NCBI GenBank assembly: GCA_963773105.1
Contig: CAVZAA010000003.1
Coordinates: forward strand, 124,001 to 188,000
Length of the DNA: 64,000 bases
Reading direction: 5' to 3'
DNA from: Trebonia sp963773105
GTDB lineage: Bacteria > Actinomycetota > Actinomycetes > Streptosporangiales > Streptosporangiaceae
Shown here one piece after another: positions 7,901-15,939 of the stretch. The position numbers and the translations under genes are program-made. The notes beneath the pieces were generated by a model. It did no database searches. It was not told where the DNA came from and was given only the letters and a program-made list of their open reading frames with translations. Within the stretch, counting starts at the first letter, position 1; each line of letters starts with the position of its first letter.

Positions 7901-8950
7901 ATGAAAGCCTTCGTCATGAAGGAAATCGGCTATGTCGGCTTCATGGACAAGCCCGTGCCTCATCCGGGTCCCAACGATGCGGTCGTGCGGACCACCAGGG
8001 CCCTCATCTGCACCTCGGACTCCCATACGGTGCACGGTGGCATTGGGCCGCGACAGGACCTGACCCTCGGTCACGAGGCGGTCGGCGTCGTGCATGAGGT
8101 CGGCAGCGAGGTGCGGGTGTTCCAGCCCGGCGACCGGGTCGTGGTGGGCGCGATCACGCCCGACTGGGGACACCCGGCCGCCCAGGACGGGTACGCGTCG
8201 CAGTCCGGCGCGCCGCTCGGCGGCTGGAAGTTCTCCAACACCAAGGACGGCGTCTTCGCCGAGTACTTCCACGTCAACGAGGCCGACGCGAACATGGCCA
8301 AGATTCCCGACTCGGTGCCGGACGACGTCGCGGTCTACTGCGCCGACATGCTCTCGACCGGCTTCATGGGAGCGGAGAACGGCAACATCCCCATCGGCGG
8401 GACGGTGGCCGTCATCGCCCAGGGCCCGGTCGGGCTGATGGCGACCGCCGGCGCCCGGCTACGGGGCGCCGGCCTGGTCATCGGGGTCGAGTCCGTGCCC
8501 CGACGGCAGCACCTCGCGCGCGCTTACGGCGCCGACGAGATCGTCGACTTCACCCAGGAAGACGTGCTCGAGCGGATCCTCCAGCTGACCGACGGCGATG
8601 GGGTCGACACCGCCATCGAGGCGCTCGGGGCCGACCGGACCTTCCAGACCGCCGTCAAGATCACCAAGCCCGGCGGGACGATCTCCAATACCGGGTACTT
8701 CGGCGACGGCGAGTTCGTGCGGATTCCCCGGATCGAGTGGGGCGTCGGCATGGCCGACAAGACGATCGCCACCGGCCTGTGCCCCGGCGGACGGCTGCGC
8801 ATGGAGCGGCTGCTGCGGGTACTCGAGGCCAACCGCGTCAACCCCACCCTGATGACGACCCACACGTTCGACTTCGACAACATGGAACGGGCCTTCGAAG
8901 TGTCCGACCGCAAGCTCGATGACGTCGTCAAGCCGCTGATCAAGTTCTGA
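7901..8950 (+). CDS. Zinc-dependent alcohol dehydrogenase (isopropanol dehydrogenase-like)
   Basis: A 349-residue medium-chain dehydrogenase related to the NADP-dependent secondary alcohol dehydrogenases of Thermoanaerobacter and Clostridium, interconverting secondary alcohols and ketones. The catalytic zinc ligands are in place: Cys37 in ICTSD, His58-Glu59 in GHEA and Asp149 in CADMLSTG. The three- or four-cysteine structural zinc loop is absent, as in that subfamily. The cofactor fold shows GPVGLMA, and ITPDWG and GWKFSNTKDGVF are subfamily signatures. Start ATG at 7901 follows GGGAAAGG. No operon partner is evident. Confidence 0.92.
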   Translation: MKAFVMKEIGYVGFMDKPVPHPGPNDAVVRTTRALICTSDSHTVHGGIGPRQDLTLGHEAVGVVHEVGSEVRVFQPGDRVVVGAITPDWGHPAAQDGYASQSGAPLGGWKFSNTKDGVFAEYFHVNEADANMAKIPDSVPDDVAVYCADMLSTGFMGAENGNIPIGGTVAVIAQGPVGLMATAGARLRGAGLVIGVESVPRRQHLARAYGADEIVDFTQEDVLERILQLTDGDGVDTAIEALGADRTFQTAVKITKPGGTISNTGYFGDGEFVRIPRIEWGVGMADKTIATGLCPGGRLRMERLLRVLEANRVNPTLMTTHTFDFDNMERAFEVSDRKLDDVVKPLIKF

Positions 8951-8977
8951 CGCATCCGACGAAACGGCGCCGCCGGC

Positions 8978-9142
8978 ATGACCCCCCTGTTCGCGCTGCC
9001 CAACGCGGTCATCACGCCGCACGCCGCCTGCTACTCGGAGGAGGCGATCCGCACCGTCCGAGACTCCGCCGCGCAGGAAGTGGTGCGGGTGCTCACCGGG
9101 CAGCAGCCGGTCTCGCCGGTCAACGCAGGGCAGCTCGCCTAG
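8978..9142 (+). pseudogene. C-terminal stub of a D-2-hydroxyacid dehydrogenase
   Basis: This 54-codon frame reads as the last part of a D-isomer-specific 2-hydroxyacid dehydrogenase: LFALPNAVITPHAACYSEEA contains the conserved TPH with the catalytic His, then a RDSAAQEVVRVLTGQQP helix and the VNAG ending. The first 250 or so residues of the enzyme, including substrate and NAD domains, are missing, and the frame starts 28 bases after the alcohol dehydrogenase stop. The stop overlaps the end of the minus-strand gene at 9139. It is a gene remnant. Confidence 0.7.
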
Positions 9143-9477
9143 CCGGCCAGGGCCGGCTCGGCGACGGCGAGCGCGGTGGCGGCGAGCGCGTCCGCCAGCT
9201 CGGCCCGGCGCAGGCTCTGGCCGGCCGCGGCGGCGAGCGCGAACATCGACGCGGCGTGCAGCAGGTCGACCACCACGCCGAGGGCGACCACCTCCGGTCC
9301 GGAGTTCCAGGCCGTGAGGGCGGCCTGGGTCAGGTGGCGGACGCCCAGAACCCGCGCGACGCGGCGGGCGCGCGGGCTCGGGGGCTGTCCGGTGCAGACC
9401 CCGATCATCGGCCCGGGCATGCACAGCAGGGCGGCGCCGTAGCCGGCCCGGGCCAGCGGGACCAGCAGCCGGGTCAC
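9139..9477 (-). CDS. Small hydrophobic membrane protein, last gene of the six-gene operon
   Basis: A 112-residue protein with three hydrophobic stretches: LLVPLARAGYGAALLCMPG, an RHLTQAALTAW region and VVALGVVVDLLHAASMFALA. Its GTG start overlaps the phosphoesterase stop (GTGA at 9477-9474), which implies translational coupling. A conserved pattern of this kind (hydrophobic start, R-VLG-RH, W, D-LHA) is seen in uncharacterised actinobacterial membrane proteins. No function can be assigned; it may help place the operon products at the membrane. Confidence 0.7.
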   Translation of the reverse strand: MTRLLVPLARAGYGAALLCMPGPMIGVCTGQPPSPRARRVARVLGVRHLTQAALTAWNSGPEVVALGVVVDLLHAASMFALAAAAGQSLRRAELADALAATALAVAEPALAG

Positions 9478-10955
9478 CAGGAACCCCAGGCGAGGGCGGG
9501 CTCGGGCAGGGTCGGCGGCTCGAGGAAGGCGGGCGGGGCGGTCAGGTCGAGCGCGCCCAGCGGCGAGGCCGCGGCGGCGTCCCTGGCGGTCAGCGGGGGT
9601 AGGTTCCACTTCTGCTCGACCAGCTTGAGCACCGAGGTGTGGTCGAGCACCTCGCTGCAGACGTAATCGGGACGGGCGTACGGCGACACCAGGACGGCCG
9701 GCACCCGGAACCCGTAGCGGTCGTAGCGGCGCGGGCCCGCGTCCAAGTTGTCGGCGGTCTTGACCATCCGCGGGAAGACCATCCGCAGCGCCGCCTGCAG
9801 TCTGTTCGGGGTGCCGGTCAGGCTCCGGCCCTCGATGTCGTCGGGCGGGACCGCCGGGGGCGGCGGCACGTGGTCGTAGTAGCCCCCGTGCTCGTCGTAG
9901 ACCCAGATCAGCAGCGTGCCGGCCCAGCCTGGGCCGTGCATGACCCGGTTGATCACCTCGGCCGCGAAGCTCTCGCCCTTCCTGATGTCCTGCGGGTTTT
10001 CCTCGGAGAAGACGTGGAAGTCGGGGTCCACGATGCTGAACGCGGGCAGCGTCCCGTTGTCGGCGTCGGCGAAAAACTGGTCGATGTTGTGCACGTGCCG
10101 GGTGTAGCGGCCGACCCCGATCGGAAACAGGTCGGCCGTGAACTGCAGGTCCTTCTGCATGCCGCTGGTGACCGCCGGGACGGCGCGCCCGAGCCGCAGC
10201 AGCCGGCGGCGTATCATCCGACGCCGGTGGCGCAGCTGGTGCCTGACCCTGGACTGGCCGGCCGCCGCTGCGTGGTAGTTCGCCCAGGAGATGCCGTTCC
10301 TGCTCAGCGCGTCGAAGATCGTGCCCGCGGGCGGGTAGTCGAGCAGGTCGCTGGGCGCGTCGTCGATGAGGCCGTGGGCGGTTCCCGCGATCAGGAAGCG
10401 GCGGTTGGGGAAGGTGGGACCCAGGCACGAGCTGAACCAGCGGTCCGCGACCGGGAACGTGCGGGCCAGGCCGTAGTAGAACGGCAGGTCGTCTTCGGTC
10501 CAGTAGCCCATGCCGACCGCCGCGCCCGCGCCCTGGCAGAGGGCCGGGTCGACGTCGCCCGCGGCCGGCACGATCACCTCGCTGCTGGTGACGAATCCGT
10601 CGTTCTTGCCCTCATCCCACTGGTGGTGGGTGGCGTGCCAGCTCTGCGAGGGCACGCACTCCCGCTGGACGGTCGAGGGCAGGTGGTGCGCCCGGATGGG
10701 CTCGCCCACGGCGTCCCGGTTGGACGCCGCGGGCCTGCCGTCGGCGCCGAGCGGGAAACCGTCGCCGCGAACGGGCAGCATGCCCAGGTAGTTGTCGTAG
10801 GAGTGGTTCTCCATCATCAGGACGACGATGTGCTTGAGCTGCGGCAGCAGGTCCGTTCCGGCCGGAAGGGCGGGCTGCGGGGGCGGTCCGGCCGTCCGGC
10901 CGCCCCCGCGTCTAGCCCGGCGTCTCAGCTCCGCCCGCTCGAGTCCTTCCCACAC
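9474..10955 (-). CDS. Phosphoesterase family protein (phospholipase C / AcpA-like)
   Basis: A 493-residue alkaline-phosphatase-fold phosphoesterase, as in bacterial phospholipase C and acid phosphatase AcpA, which hydrolyse phospholipid head groups or phosphomonoesters. Metal and catalytic motifs: VLMMENHSYDNYLGM at about 44-58, LGPTFPNRRFLIAGT, and WVYDEHGGYYDHVPPP near 350. A late VSPYARPDYVCSEVLDHTSVLK block is also typical. The N-terminus is basic (ELRRRARR) and has no clear signal peptide, unusual for an enzyme class that is mostly exported. GTG start one base after the stop of the ThDP gene. Confidence 0.88.
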   Translation of the reverse strand: MWEGLERAELRRRARRGGGRTAGPPPQPALPAGTDLLPQLKHIVVLMMENHSYDNYLGMLPVRGDGFPLGADGRPAASNRDAVGEPIRAHHLPSTVQRECVPSQSWHATHHQWDEGKNDGFVTSSEVIVPAAGDVDPALCQGAGAAVGMGYWTEDDLPFYYGLARTFPVADRWFSSCLGPTFPNRRFLIAGTAHGLIDDAPSDLLDYPPAGTIFDALSRNGISWANYHAAAAGQSRVRHQLRHRRRMIRRRLLRLGRAVPAVTSGMQKDLQFTADLFPIGVGRYTRHVHNIDQFFADADNGTLPAFSIVDPDFHVFSEENPQDIRKGESFAAEVINRVMHGPGWAGTLLIWVYDEHGGYYDHVPPPPAVPPDDIEGRSLTGTPNRLQAALRMVFPRMVKTADNLDAGPRRYDRYGFRVPAVLVSPYARPDYVCSEVLDHTSVLKLVEQKWNLPPLTARDAAAASPLGALDLTAPPAFLEPPTLPEPALAWGSW

Positions 10956-10956
10956 G

Positions 10957-12750
10957 CTAGCCGTCCTTGCCCGGGAGGACTTCCCTCGCCTTGGCCATCA
11001 GGCCCTCCTTGATGATGCCGAGGCGGTTGGGGTCGCCGTGCAGCAGCGCCTTGGCGAGATCCTTGGCCTGCTCGAAGGTGGCGTGCGGCGGGATCGGCGG
11101 CACGTCGGGGTCGGTCCTGAAGTCGAGCACGGTCGGGCGGTCGGCGGCGAGGGCCTGATCCCAGGCGGCCGCGACCTGGTCGGGCTTGTCGACCGCGATG
11201 CCGCCGAGGCCGAGGCTGCGGGCGAAGCCCTCGTAGGAGACGTCGGGCAGCTGCTGCGACTCGGTGAACTTTGGAGACCCCTCCATCGCCCGCATCTCCC
11301 AGGTGACCTGGTTGAGGTCGTTGTTGTGGAGCACCGCGACGATCAGCCGCGCGTCCGACCACTGCTCCCAGTAGTGCTTGATCGTGATCAGCTCGGCTAG
11401 GCCGTTCATCTGCATCGCCCCGTCGCCGGCGAAGACGATGACCGGTCGGTCGGGGTGGGCGAACTTGGCACCGATGCCGTAGGGGACGCCGGGGCCCATG
11501 GTGGCCAGGTTGCCGGAGAGCGAGCCGCGCATGTCGCCGCGGAACTTGAGCTGCCGGGCGTACCAGTTGGCCGACGAGCCGGAGTCGGCGGTGACGATCG
11601 CGTCGAGCGGCAGCCGGGAGGACAGCTCGCGGAAGACCAGCATCGGGTTGATCGGGTCGGCTTCGACGTCAGCCTCGGCCTCCATCGAGCGCCACCACTT
11701 GGCGACGTTGTCCTCGATGCCCTCGCGCCAGGAGCGGTCCTCCTTCCGCCGCAGGTGCGGGATGAGGGCGCGCAGGGTGGCGGCGGAGTCCCCGATGAGG
11801 TTGAGCTCGTTCGGGTAGCGCATGCCGATCATCTTGCCGTCGATGTCGATCTGCACGCCCCGGGCCTGGTCGAAGGCCGGCAGGAACTGGGTGTAGGGGA
11901 AGCTGGAGCCCACGGTGAGCAGCGTGTCGCAGTTCATCATCATCTCGTAGCTGGGCCGGGTGCCGAGCAGGCCGATCGAGCCGGTCACGTAGGGCAGCTC
12001 GTCGGACAGCACGTCCTTGCCCAGCAGCGGCTTGGCGACCCCCGCCCCGAGCAGGTCGGCGACCTGCTCGAGCTCCTTGCGGGCACCGCGGGCGCCCTGG
12101 CCGGCCAGGATCGCGACCTTGCTGCCGGCGTTGAGTATCTCGGCCGCCTGGGCGATCCCCCGGTCGCCGGCGGTGGTGGTCGACCAGTCGACGCCGAGCG
12201 AGGACGGGACCATCTTGAACGCGTGGGTCGGCGCCGAGTAGGCGAGTTCCTGGACGTCGGAGGGGATGATGATGGCGGTCGGGGCGCGCTCGGCGAGCGC
12301 GACCCTGATCGCCCGGTCGAGGACGTTGGGCAGCTGCTCGGGCACCGTCACCATCTGCACGTAGTCGCTGGCGACGTCCTTGAACAGCGACAGCAGGTCG
12401 ACCTCCTGCTGGTAGGAGCCGCCCATGGCGCTGCGGCTGGTCTGCCCGACGATCGCGACGACCGGGACGTGGTCGAGCTTGGCGTCGTAGAGGCCGTTGA
12501 GCAGGTGGATGGCGCCCGGGCCCGACGTCGCCATGCAGACGCCGAGGCCCCCGGTGAACTTGGCGTAGCCGACGGCCTCGAAGGCGGCCATCTCCTCGTG
12601 CCGGGCCTGGACGAACTGGGGCTTGTTGCCCGCCCGGCCCCAGGCCGCGAGTATGCCGTTGATTCCGTCGCCCGGGAAGGCGAACACGTGCTGCACGTCC
12701 CAGGCGCGCAGTCGCCCGAGCAGGTAGTCGGCAACGGTTGCAGATGCCAT
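10957..12750 (-). CDS. ThDP-dependent enzyme of the pyruvate oxidase / acetolactate synthase family
   Basis: A 597-residue thiamine diphosphate enzyme. The N-terminal pyrimidine domain has VFAFPGDGINGIL and the catalytic Glu in ARHEEMAAFEAVGY (about 50); the middle domain has ILAGQGARGA; the C-terminal domain has the ThDP motif GDGAMQMNGLAE, about 30 residues before the NN pair of LHNNDLNQVTWE. It most resembles the PoxB-like pyruvate dehydrogenase (quinone) group rather than true acetolactate synthase, so pyruvate oxidation with FAD at the membrane is likely. ATG start 21 bases after the GMC stop; part of the six-gene operon. Exact keto acid substrate is uncertain. Confidence 0.88.
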   Translation of the reverse strand: MASATVADYLLGRLRAWDVQHVFAFPGDGINGILAAWGRAGNKPQFVQARHEEMAAFEAVGYAKFTGGLGVCMATSGPGAIHLLNGLYDAKLDHVPVVAIVGQTSRSAMGGSYQQEVDLLSLFKDVASDYVQMVTVPEQLPNVLDRAIRVALAERAPTAIIIPSDVQELAYSAPTHAFKMVPSSLGVDWSTTTAGDRGIAQAAEILNAGSKVAILAGQGARGARKELEQVADLLGAGVAKPLLGKDVLSDELPYVTGSIGLLGTRPSYEMMMNCDTLLTVGSSFPYTQFLPAFDQARGVQIDIDGKMIGMRYPNELNLIGDSAATLRALIPHLRRKEDRSWREGIEDNVAKWWRSMEAEADVEADPINPMLVFRELSSRLPLDAIVTADSGSSANWYARQLKFRGDMRGSLSGNLATMGPGVPYGIGAKFAHPDRPVIVFAGDGAMQMNGLAELITIKHYWEQWSDARLIVAVLHNNDLNQVTWEMRAMEGSPKFTESQQLPDVSYEGFARSLGLGGIAVDKPDQVAAAWDQALAADRPTVLDFRTDPDVPPIPPHATFEQAKDLAKALLHGDPNRLGIIKEGLMAKAREVLPGKDG

Positions 12751-12771
12751 CGTGAATATCCTCGTTTCGTG

Positions 12772-14412
12772 TCAGGCGGTGCCGGTCAGGTGGTCGGCCG
12801 CGCGGGCCGCGACCGCCATGATCGTCAGGGCCGGGTTGGCGCTGCCCTGGGTGGGGAGCACGCTGCCGTCGGTGATGTACAGGTTGGGCACCGCGAAGCT
12901 GCGGCAATTCCGGTCGACGACCCCGTGCCGTTCGTCGGCGGCCATCCGGGCACCGCCGACGAGGTGCGCGTAGCGGTTGATCGTGATGACCTCGTCGGCC
13001 CCGGCCGCGTGAAGGATGTCTTCCATGACGGTCCGGGCCTGCTTCATCAGCGCCCGGTCGTTGTCGCACTGGGTGTAGTCGAACCGGGCGACCGGGAGCC
13101 CGTGGGCGTCCTTCTCGTCCGCCAGCGTGACCCGGTTCTCCGGCCGGGCCAGGAACTCGCACAGCGAGCCCAGGCAGGACCAGTGCACGTAGTCGCTCAT
13201 GTACTCGCGCAGCACGCGGCCCCAGTGGCCCTGCGCCGCGACGTGCTCGGCCCAGGTGATCGGCAGCGGTGAGACCGTCTGGATCGCGAACCCGCGCTTG
13301 TGGTCCCGGGCCGGGTCGGTCTCGTAGAACGCCTCGGTGCTGACCTCGGGCGGCGGTGCCTTGTACATCCGCACCTCGGCGTCGAACCGGCCGGCCGTCT
13401 GCGGCGCCCCCTGCACCATGAGGTAGCGCCCGACCTGGTCAAAGTCGTTGCCGAGGCCGTCCGGGAACCGGCCGGAGGCGGAGTTGAGCAGCAGCCTCGG
13501 GGTCTCGATCGAGTACCCGGCGACCGCCACCATCCGGGCCCGCTGGAAATGCTCGCGGCCGTCGCGCAGGTAGTGCACGCCGAGCGCGCGGCCGGTCCGC
13601 TGGTCGATCACCACCTCGGTCACCATCGCGTTGGCGCGCACCTCGGCGCCGTGGTTGAGCGCGTCCGGGATGTGCGTGATCAGCGGCGACGCCTTGGCGT
13701 TGACCTTGCAGCCCTGCAGGCAGAAGCCCCGGTAGATGCAGTGCGGCCGGTTGCCGAATCGGCCGTTGACGATCGCCACCGGTCCGACCTTGGCGGTGAT
13801 GCCGAGCTTGTCCGCGCCGCGCAGGAAGATCTCGCCGTTCCCGCCGACCGGGTGCGGCCGGTGCGGGTAGCCGTGCGGGTCGCCCCACGGCCAGTGCTCC
13901 CCCGCCACCGGCAGTTCCTGCTCGATCGCGGCGTAGTAGGGCTGTAGATCCGCGTAATTGAGCGGCCAGTCGGCGCCAACCCCGTCGTCGGTGTAGGTGG
14001 AGAAGTCGCTGGGGTGGAAGCGGGGCGTGTAGCCCGCGTAGTGGACCATCGAGCCGCCGACGCCGCGGCCGGAGTTGTTCGAGCCCATCGGCACCGGGTC
14101 GGCGCCGCCGATCACCCTCGGTTCGGTCCAGTAGAGGTGGTGCGATCCCGCCTCGTCGCTCACCCAGTCTGCGTCCGGGTCCCAGAACGGCCCCGCGTCG
14201 AGCGCGGCGACCCGCCAGCCGGCCCGCGCCAGCCGCTGCGCCAGCACCGAGCCGCCGGCCCCGCAGCCGACGATGACCAGGTCGATCTCGTCGAGGTCGT
14301 CGAACCGGCGCATGTCGCGCCGCAGCCGGTGATTGGTCCTGGTGCCGTCGTTGGGCAGCAGCCAGGCGGACTCGTTGCGCTCGCGGACGCCGCGGTCGGT
14401 TATTCCCGGCAT
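12772..14412 (-). CDS. GMC-family FAD oxidoreductase
   Basis: A 546-residue flavoprotein of the glucose-methanol-choline type, closest in layout to the large subunit of membrane gluconate or sugar dehydrogenases. FAD motif LVIVGCGAGGSVLAQRLARA at about 45-64; GSNNSGRGVGGSMVHYAGY is the flavin-contact block; the Cys-rich CIYRGFCLQGCKVNAK near 225 is typical of the subgroup that works with electron-transfer subunits; GSANPALTIMAVAARAADH closes the C-terminus. The start ATG at 14412 overlaps the stop of the subunit-3 gene by one base. With the next upstream gene it probably forms a sugar or alcohol dehydrogenase, although no cytochrome c subunit is encoded nearby. Confidence 0.9.
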   Translation of the reverse strand: MPGITDRGVRERNESAWLLPNDGTRTNHRLRRDMRRFDDLDEIDLVIVGCGAGGSVLAQRLARAGWRVAALDAGPFWDPDADWVSDEAGSHHLYWTEPRVIGGADPVPMGSNNSGRGVGGSMVHYAGYTPRFHPSDFSTYTDDGVGADWPLNYADLQPYYAAIEQELPVAGEHWPWGDPHGYPHRPHPVGGNGEIFLRGADKLGITAKVGPVAIVNGRFGNRPHCIYRGFCLQGCKVNAKASPLITHIPDALNHGAEVRANAMVTEVVIDQRTGRALGVHYLRDGREHFQRARMVAVAGYSIETPRLLLNSASGRFPDGLGNDFDQVGRYLMVQGAPQTAGRFDAEVRMYKAPPPEVSTEAFYETDPARDHKRGFAIQTVSPLPITWAEHVAAQGHWGRVLREYMSDYVHWSCLGSLCEFLARPENRVTLADEKDAHGLPVARFDYTQCDNDRALMKQARTVMEDILHAAGADEVITINRYAHLVGGARMAADERHGVVDRNCRSFAVPNLYITDGSVLPTQGSANPALTIMAVAARAADHLTGTA

Positions 14413-15038
14413 TAGGCGTCGTCCTTAACCGGGTCCTCGGCGGGCCGCGCGTCGGCGACCTCGAAGGGCTCCCGCCGGTCGATGCCGGCGTTCTTGTAGC
14501 CGCGCGGGTAGGCCGGACCGGGGAAGCCGATCTCCGACCAGGCGTGCGGGTGCGCGTACAGGGCGGTGCAGGCGTACCTGGTCCACAGGCTCCACACCCG
14601 GGCGGCCGGCAGCCCGTGCCAGCTGCCGTCGTCCCCGCCGTCCTGGACGGACTGGATCAGCGCCCGCTGGTCCGCCTCGGCGGCGTCGGCGAAGCTGCTC
14701 CCGCACCGTGTGTGCGCGTCCTTGTCGAGGTAGCCGAGGGTGTCCCGCCAGGCCTGGCCGTCCTCGGGCATGTCCGCGTAGCGCCACCCGTCGGTCTCCC
14801 CGGCCGCCAGTCGCGCGTCGACCATCTCGACCAGGGAGACCTCCAGCGGCTCATCGCACTGGCCGGTGAGCTGGTTGAGCAGCGCGGCGGCGGTCAGCTG
14901 CTCGGCCTCGGTGAAGAACTCCGGTGCCTGCCGCGGCCTGGTCCGGGCGGTGACCAGGTCGGCCGTGACCGGGTCCCAGTGGCCGACCTGGCCGAGCACG
15001 TCGAAACCGGGGAACCGCCCGGTCGCGGCGCCGGTCAC
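14412..15038 (-). CDS. Gluconate 2-dehydrogenase subunit 3 family protein
   Basis: A 208-residue protein placed directly before the GMC flavoprotein, as the small subunit 3 of gluconate 2-dehydrogenase usually is. The family pattern begins with FFTEAEQLTAAALLNQL (about 42), continues with a VEMVDARLAAGETDGWRYADMP block and a Trp/Tyr-rich C-terminus (WSEIGFPGPAYPRGY). Unlike many family members it has no twin-arginine signal, so the enzyme may stay on the cytoplasmic side. GTG start at 15038 within GTGA of the upstream stop. Confidence 0.85.
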   Translation of the reverse strand: MTGAATGRFPGFDVLGQVGHWDPVTADLVTARTRPRQAPEFFTEAEQLTAAALLNQLTGQCDEPLEVSLVEMVDARLAAGETDGWRYADMPEDGQAWRDTLGYLDKDAHTRCGSSFADAAEADQRALIQSVQDGGDDGSWHGLPAARVWSLWTRYACTALYAHPHAWSEIGFPGPAYPRGYKNAGIDRREPFEVADARPAEDPVKDDA

Positions 15039-15505
15039 TGCTCGCGCCGCAGGATCGCGGCCAGCAGGCCCATGCCGCCGACCATCGTCACCAGCAACGG
15101 CGCGAGCAGGGGCGGCCCCATCTCCAGGTTGTAGCGGGCGTTGCGCCAGCCCCCGGGCTTCTGCGCGATGCCCCGGGCGTGCAGGTACACCCCCTGCAGG
15201 CCGTTGGCGACGATCGCGGCCGAGGCGATCGGCAGCGCCGTCTTCGCCATCCGCTGGCTGAAGAAGCCGGCCACGCCGGCCACCGCGCCGACCGGGCCGA
15301 GCACCACCGGCACCCACATCATCTTGTTGCCAAAGCTGGCGCTGTCGTGCTCGAAGTAGATCTCGGCCGCCGTCACCAGCGCGCCGGCCGCGGTCAGCCC
15401 GGCCAGGCTCCGCTCGAAGTGCCCGGTCTGGACGTTGCGCACCATCCGGTCGATGCCGTGTACGGTCCCGCCGGACGGGCTCTGGCGCGTCAGCCACGCT
15501 GTCAT
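15035..15505 (-). CDS. Four-helix membrane protein, first gene of the six-gene operon
   Basis: A 156-residue protein with about four hydrophobic segments (LAGLTAAGALVTAAEIYF, MMWVPVVLGPVGAVAGVAGF, ALPIASAAIVANGLQGVYLH, PPLLAPLLVTMVGGMGLLAA). It resembles hypothetical proteins encoded beside GMC oxidoreductases and subunit 3 proteins. It may be the membrane anchor for the dehydrogenase, which would replace the missing cytochrome subunit; that is inference from position. ATG preceded by AAGGAGACCGC. It heads an operon divergent from csbD. Confidence 0.8.
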   Translation of the reverse strand: MTAWLTRQSPSGGTVHGIDRMVRNVQTGHFERSLAGLTAAGALVTAAEIYFEHDSASFGNKMMWVPVVLGPVGAVAGVAGFFSQRMAKTALPIASAAIVANGLQGVYLHARGIAQKPGGWRNARYNLEMGPPLLAPLLVTMVGGMGLLAAILRREQ

Positions 15506-15540
15506 GCGGTCTCCTTGTGGTCGTCAGTCGGTGCGGTGGT

Positions 15541-15585
15541 CCGCTTACCCGCAGGTCCAGCCGTCCGCCTACCCGCAGGTCCAGC
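15541..15585. repeat. 21-base direct repeat in the divergent promoter region
   Basis: The 21 bases from 15541 recur from 15565 with one mismatch (core TACCCGCAGGTCCAGC), spaced 24 bases start to start. They lie between the GMC operon and csbD, 36 bases upstream of the operon's first ATG. They could be paired binding sites for a regulator of either side, or a short duplication. Confidence 0.55.
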
Positions 15586-15701
15586 GCCAAACCCGGCGGC
15601 CTGAATGAGCGGCATTCCGAATGGACCGGCCGATCGGGGGCAGCCGTGCCCGTGAGCCCGGCCCAGGGAGGTCGGGGTAGTGACCGAAGAAGGAGAAACA
15701 G

Positions 15702-15896
15702 ATGGGTTTCATGGACAAGCTCAGGAACCGGTTCCAGATGGCCAAGGGCCACGGCGAGGAGCGGGCCGGCCGGGCCGTGGGAAACCCCGATCTGGAGGCG
15801 AGGGGCGCCAGCGACCGCGTCGAGGGCGGTACCAGGCAGGTCGGCGAGCAGGTCAAGGACGTGGGCAAGAACGTCCGCGACACCTTCAAGCACTAG
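15702..15896 (+). CDS. CsbD-family stress protein
   Basis: A 64-residue very hydrophilic protein with the CsbD pattern: MGFMDKLRNRF, a KGHGEERAGRAVGNPDLEARG block, then repeated basic/acidic helices (DRVEGGTRQVGEQVKD). CsbD proteins accumulate under general stress (sigma-B regulon in Bacillus) and are thought to be disordered protectants. Start ATG follows AAGGAGAAACAG. It stands just before the antiporter genes, 43 bases from mnhE, and may share their transcript. No clear sigma-B-type promoter was recognised. Confidence 0.85.
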   Translation: MGFMDKLRNRFQMAKGHGEERAGRAVGNPDLEARGASDRVEGGTRQVGEQVKDVGKNVRDTFKH

Positions 15897-15939
15897 GTCC
15901 ATCAGCGTGGGCTCTGGCCACCAGCGCGGAGGAGGTTCC

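Noticed and set aside
11455..13272. 605-codon plus-strand frame across the ThDP and GMC genes
   Set aside because: Antisense to two strongly supported enzymes, with low-complexity composition.
9139..15505. Secondary-metabolite gene cluster
   Set aside because: No synthase, carrier protein, tailoring P450 or transporter is present; the enzymes fit central redox metabolism.
15600..15701. Sigma-B-type promoter before csbD
   Set aside because: GGGGTAG near 15675 is a poor match to the -10 form and no GTTT-type -35 stands at the right distance.
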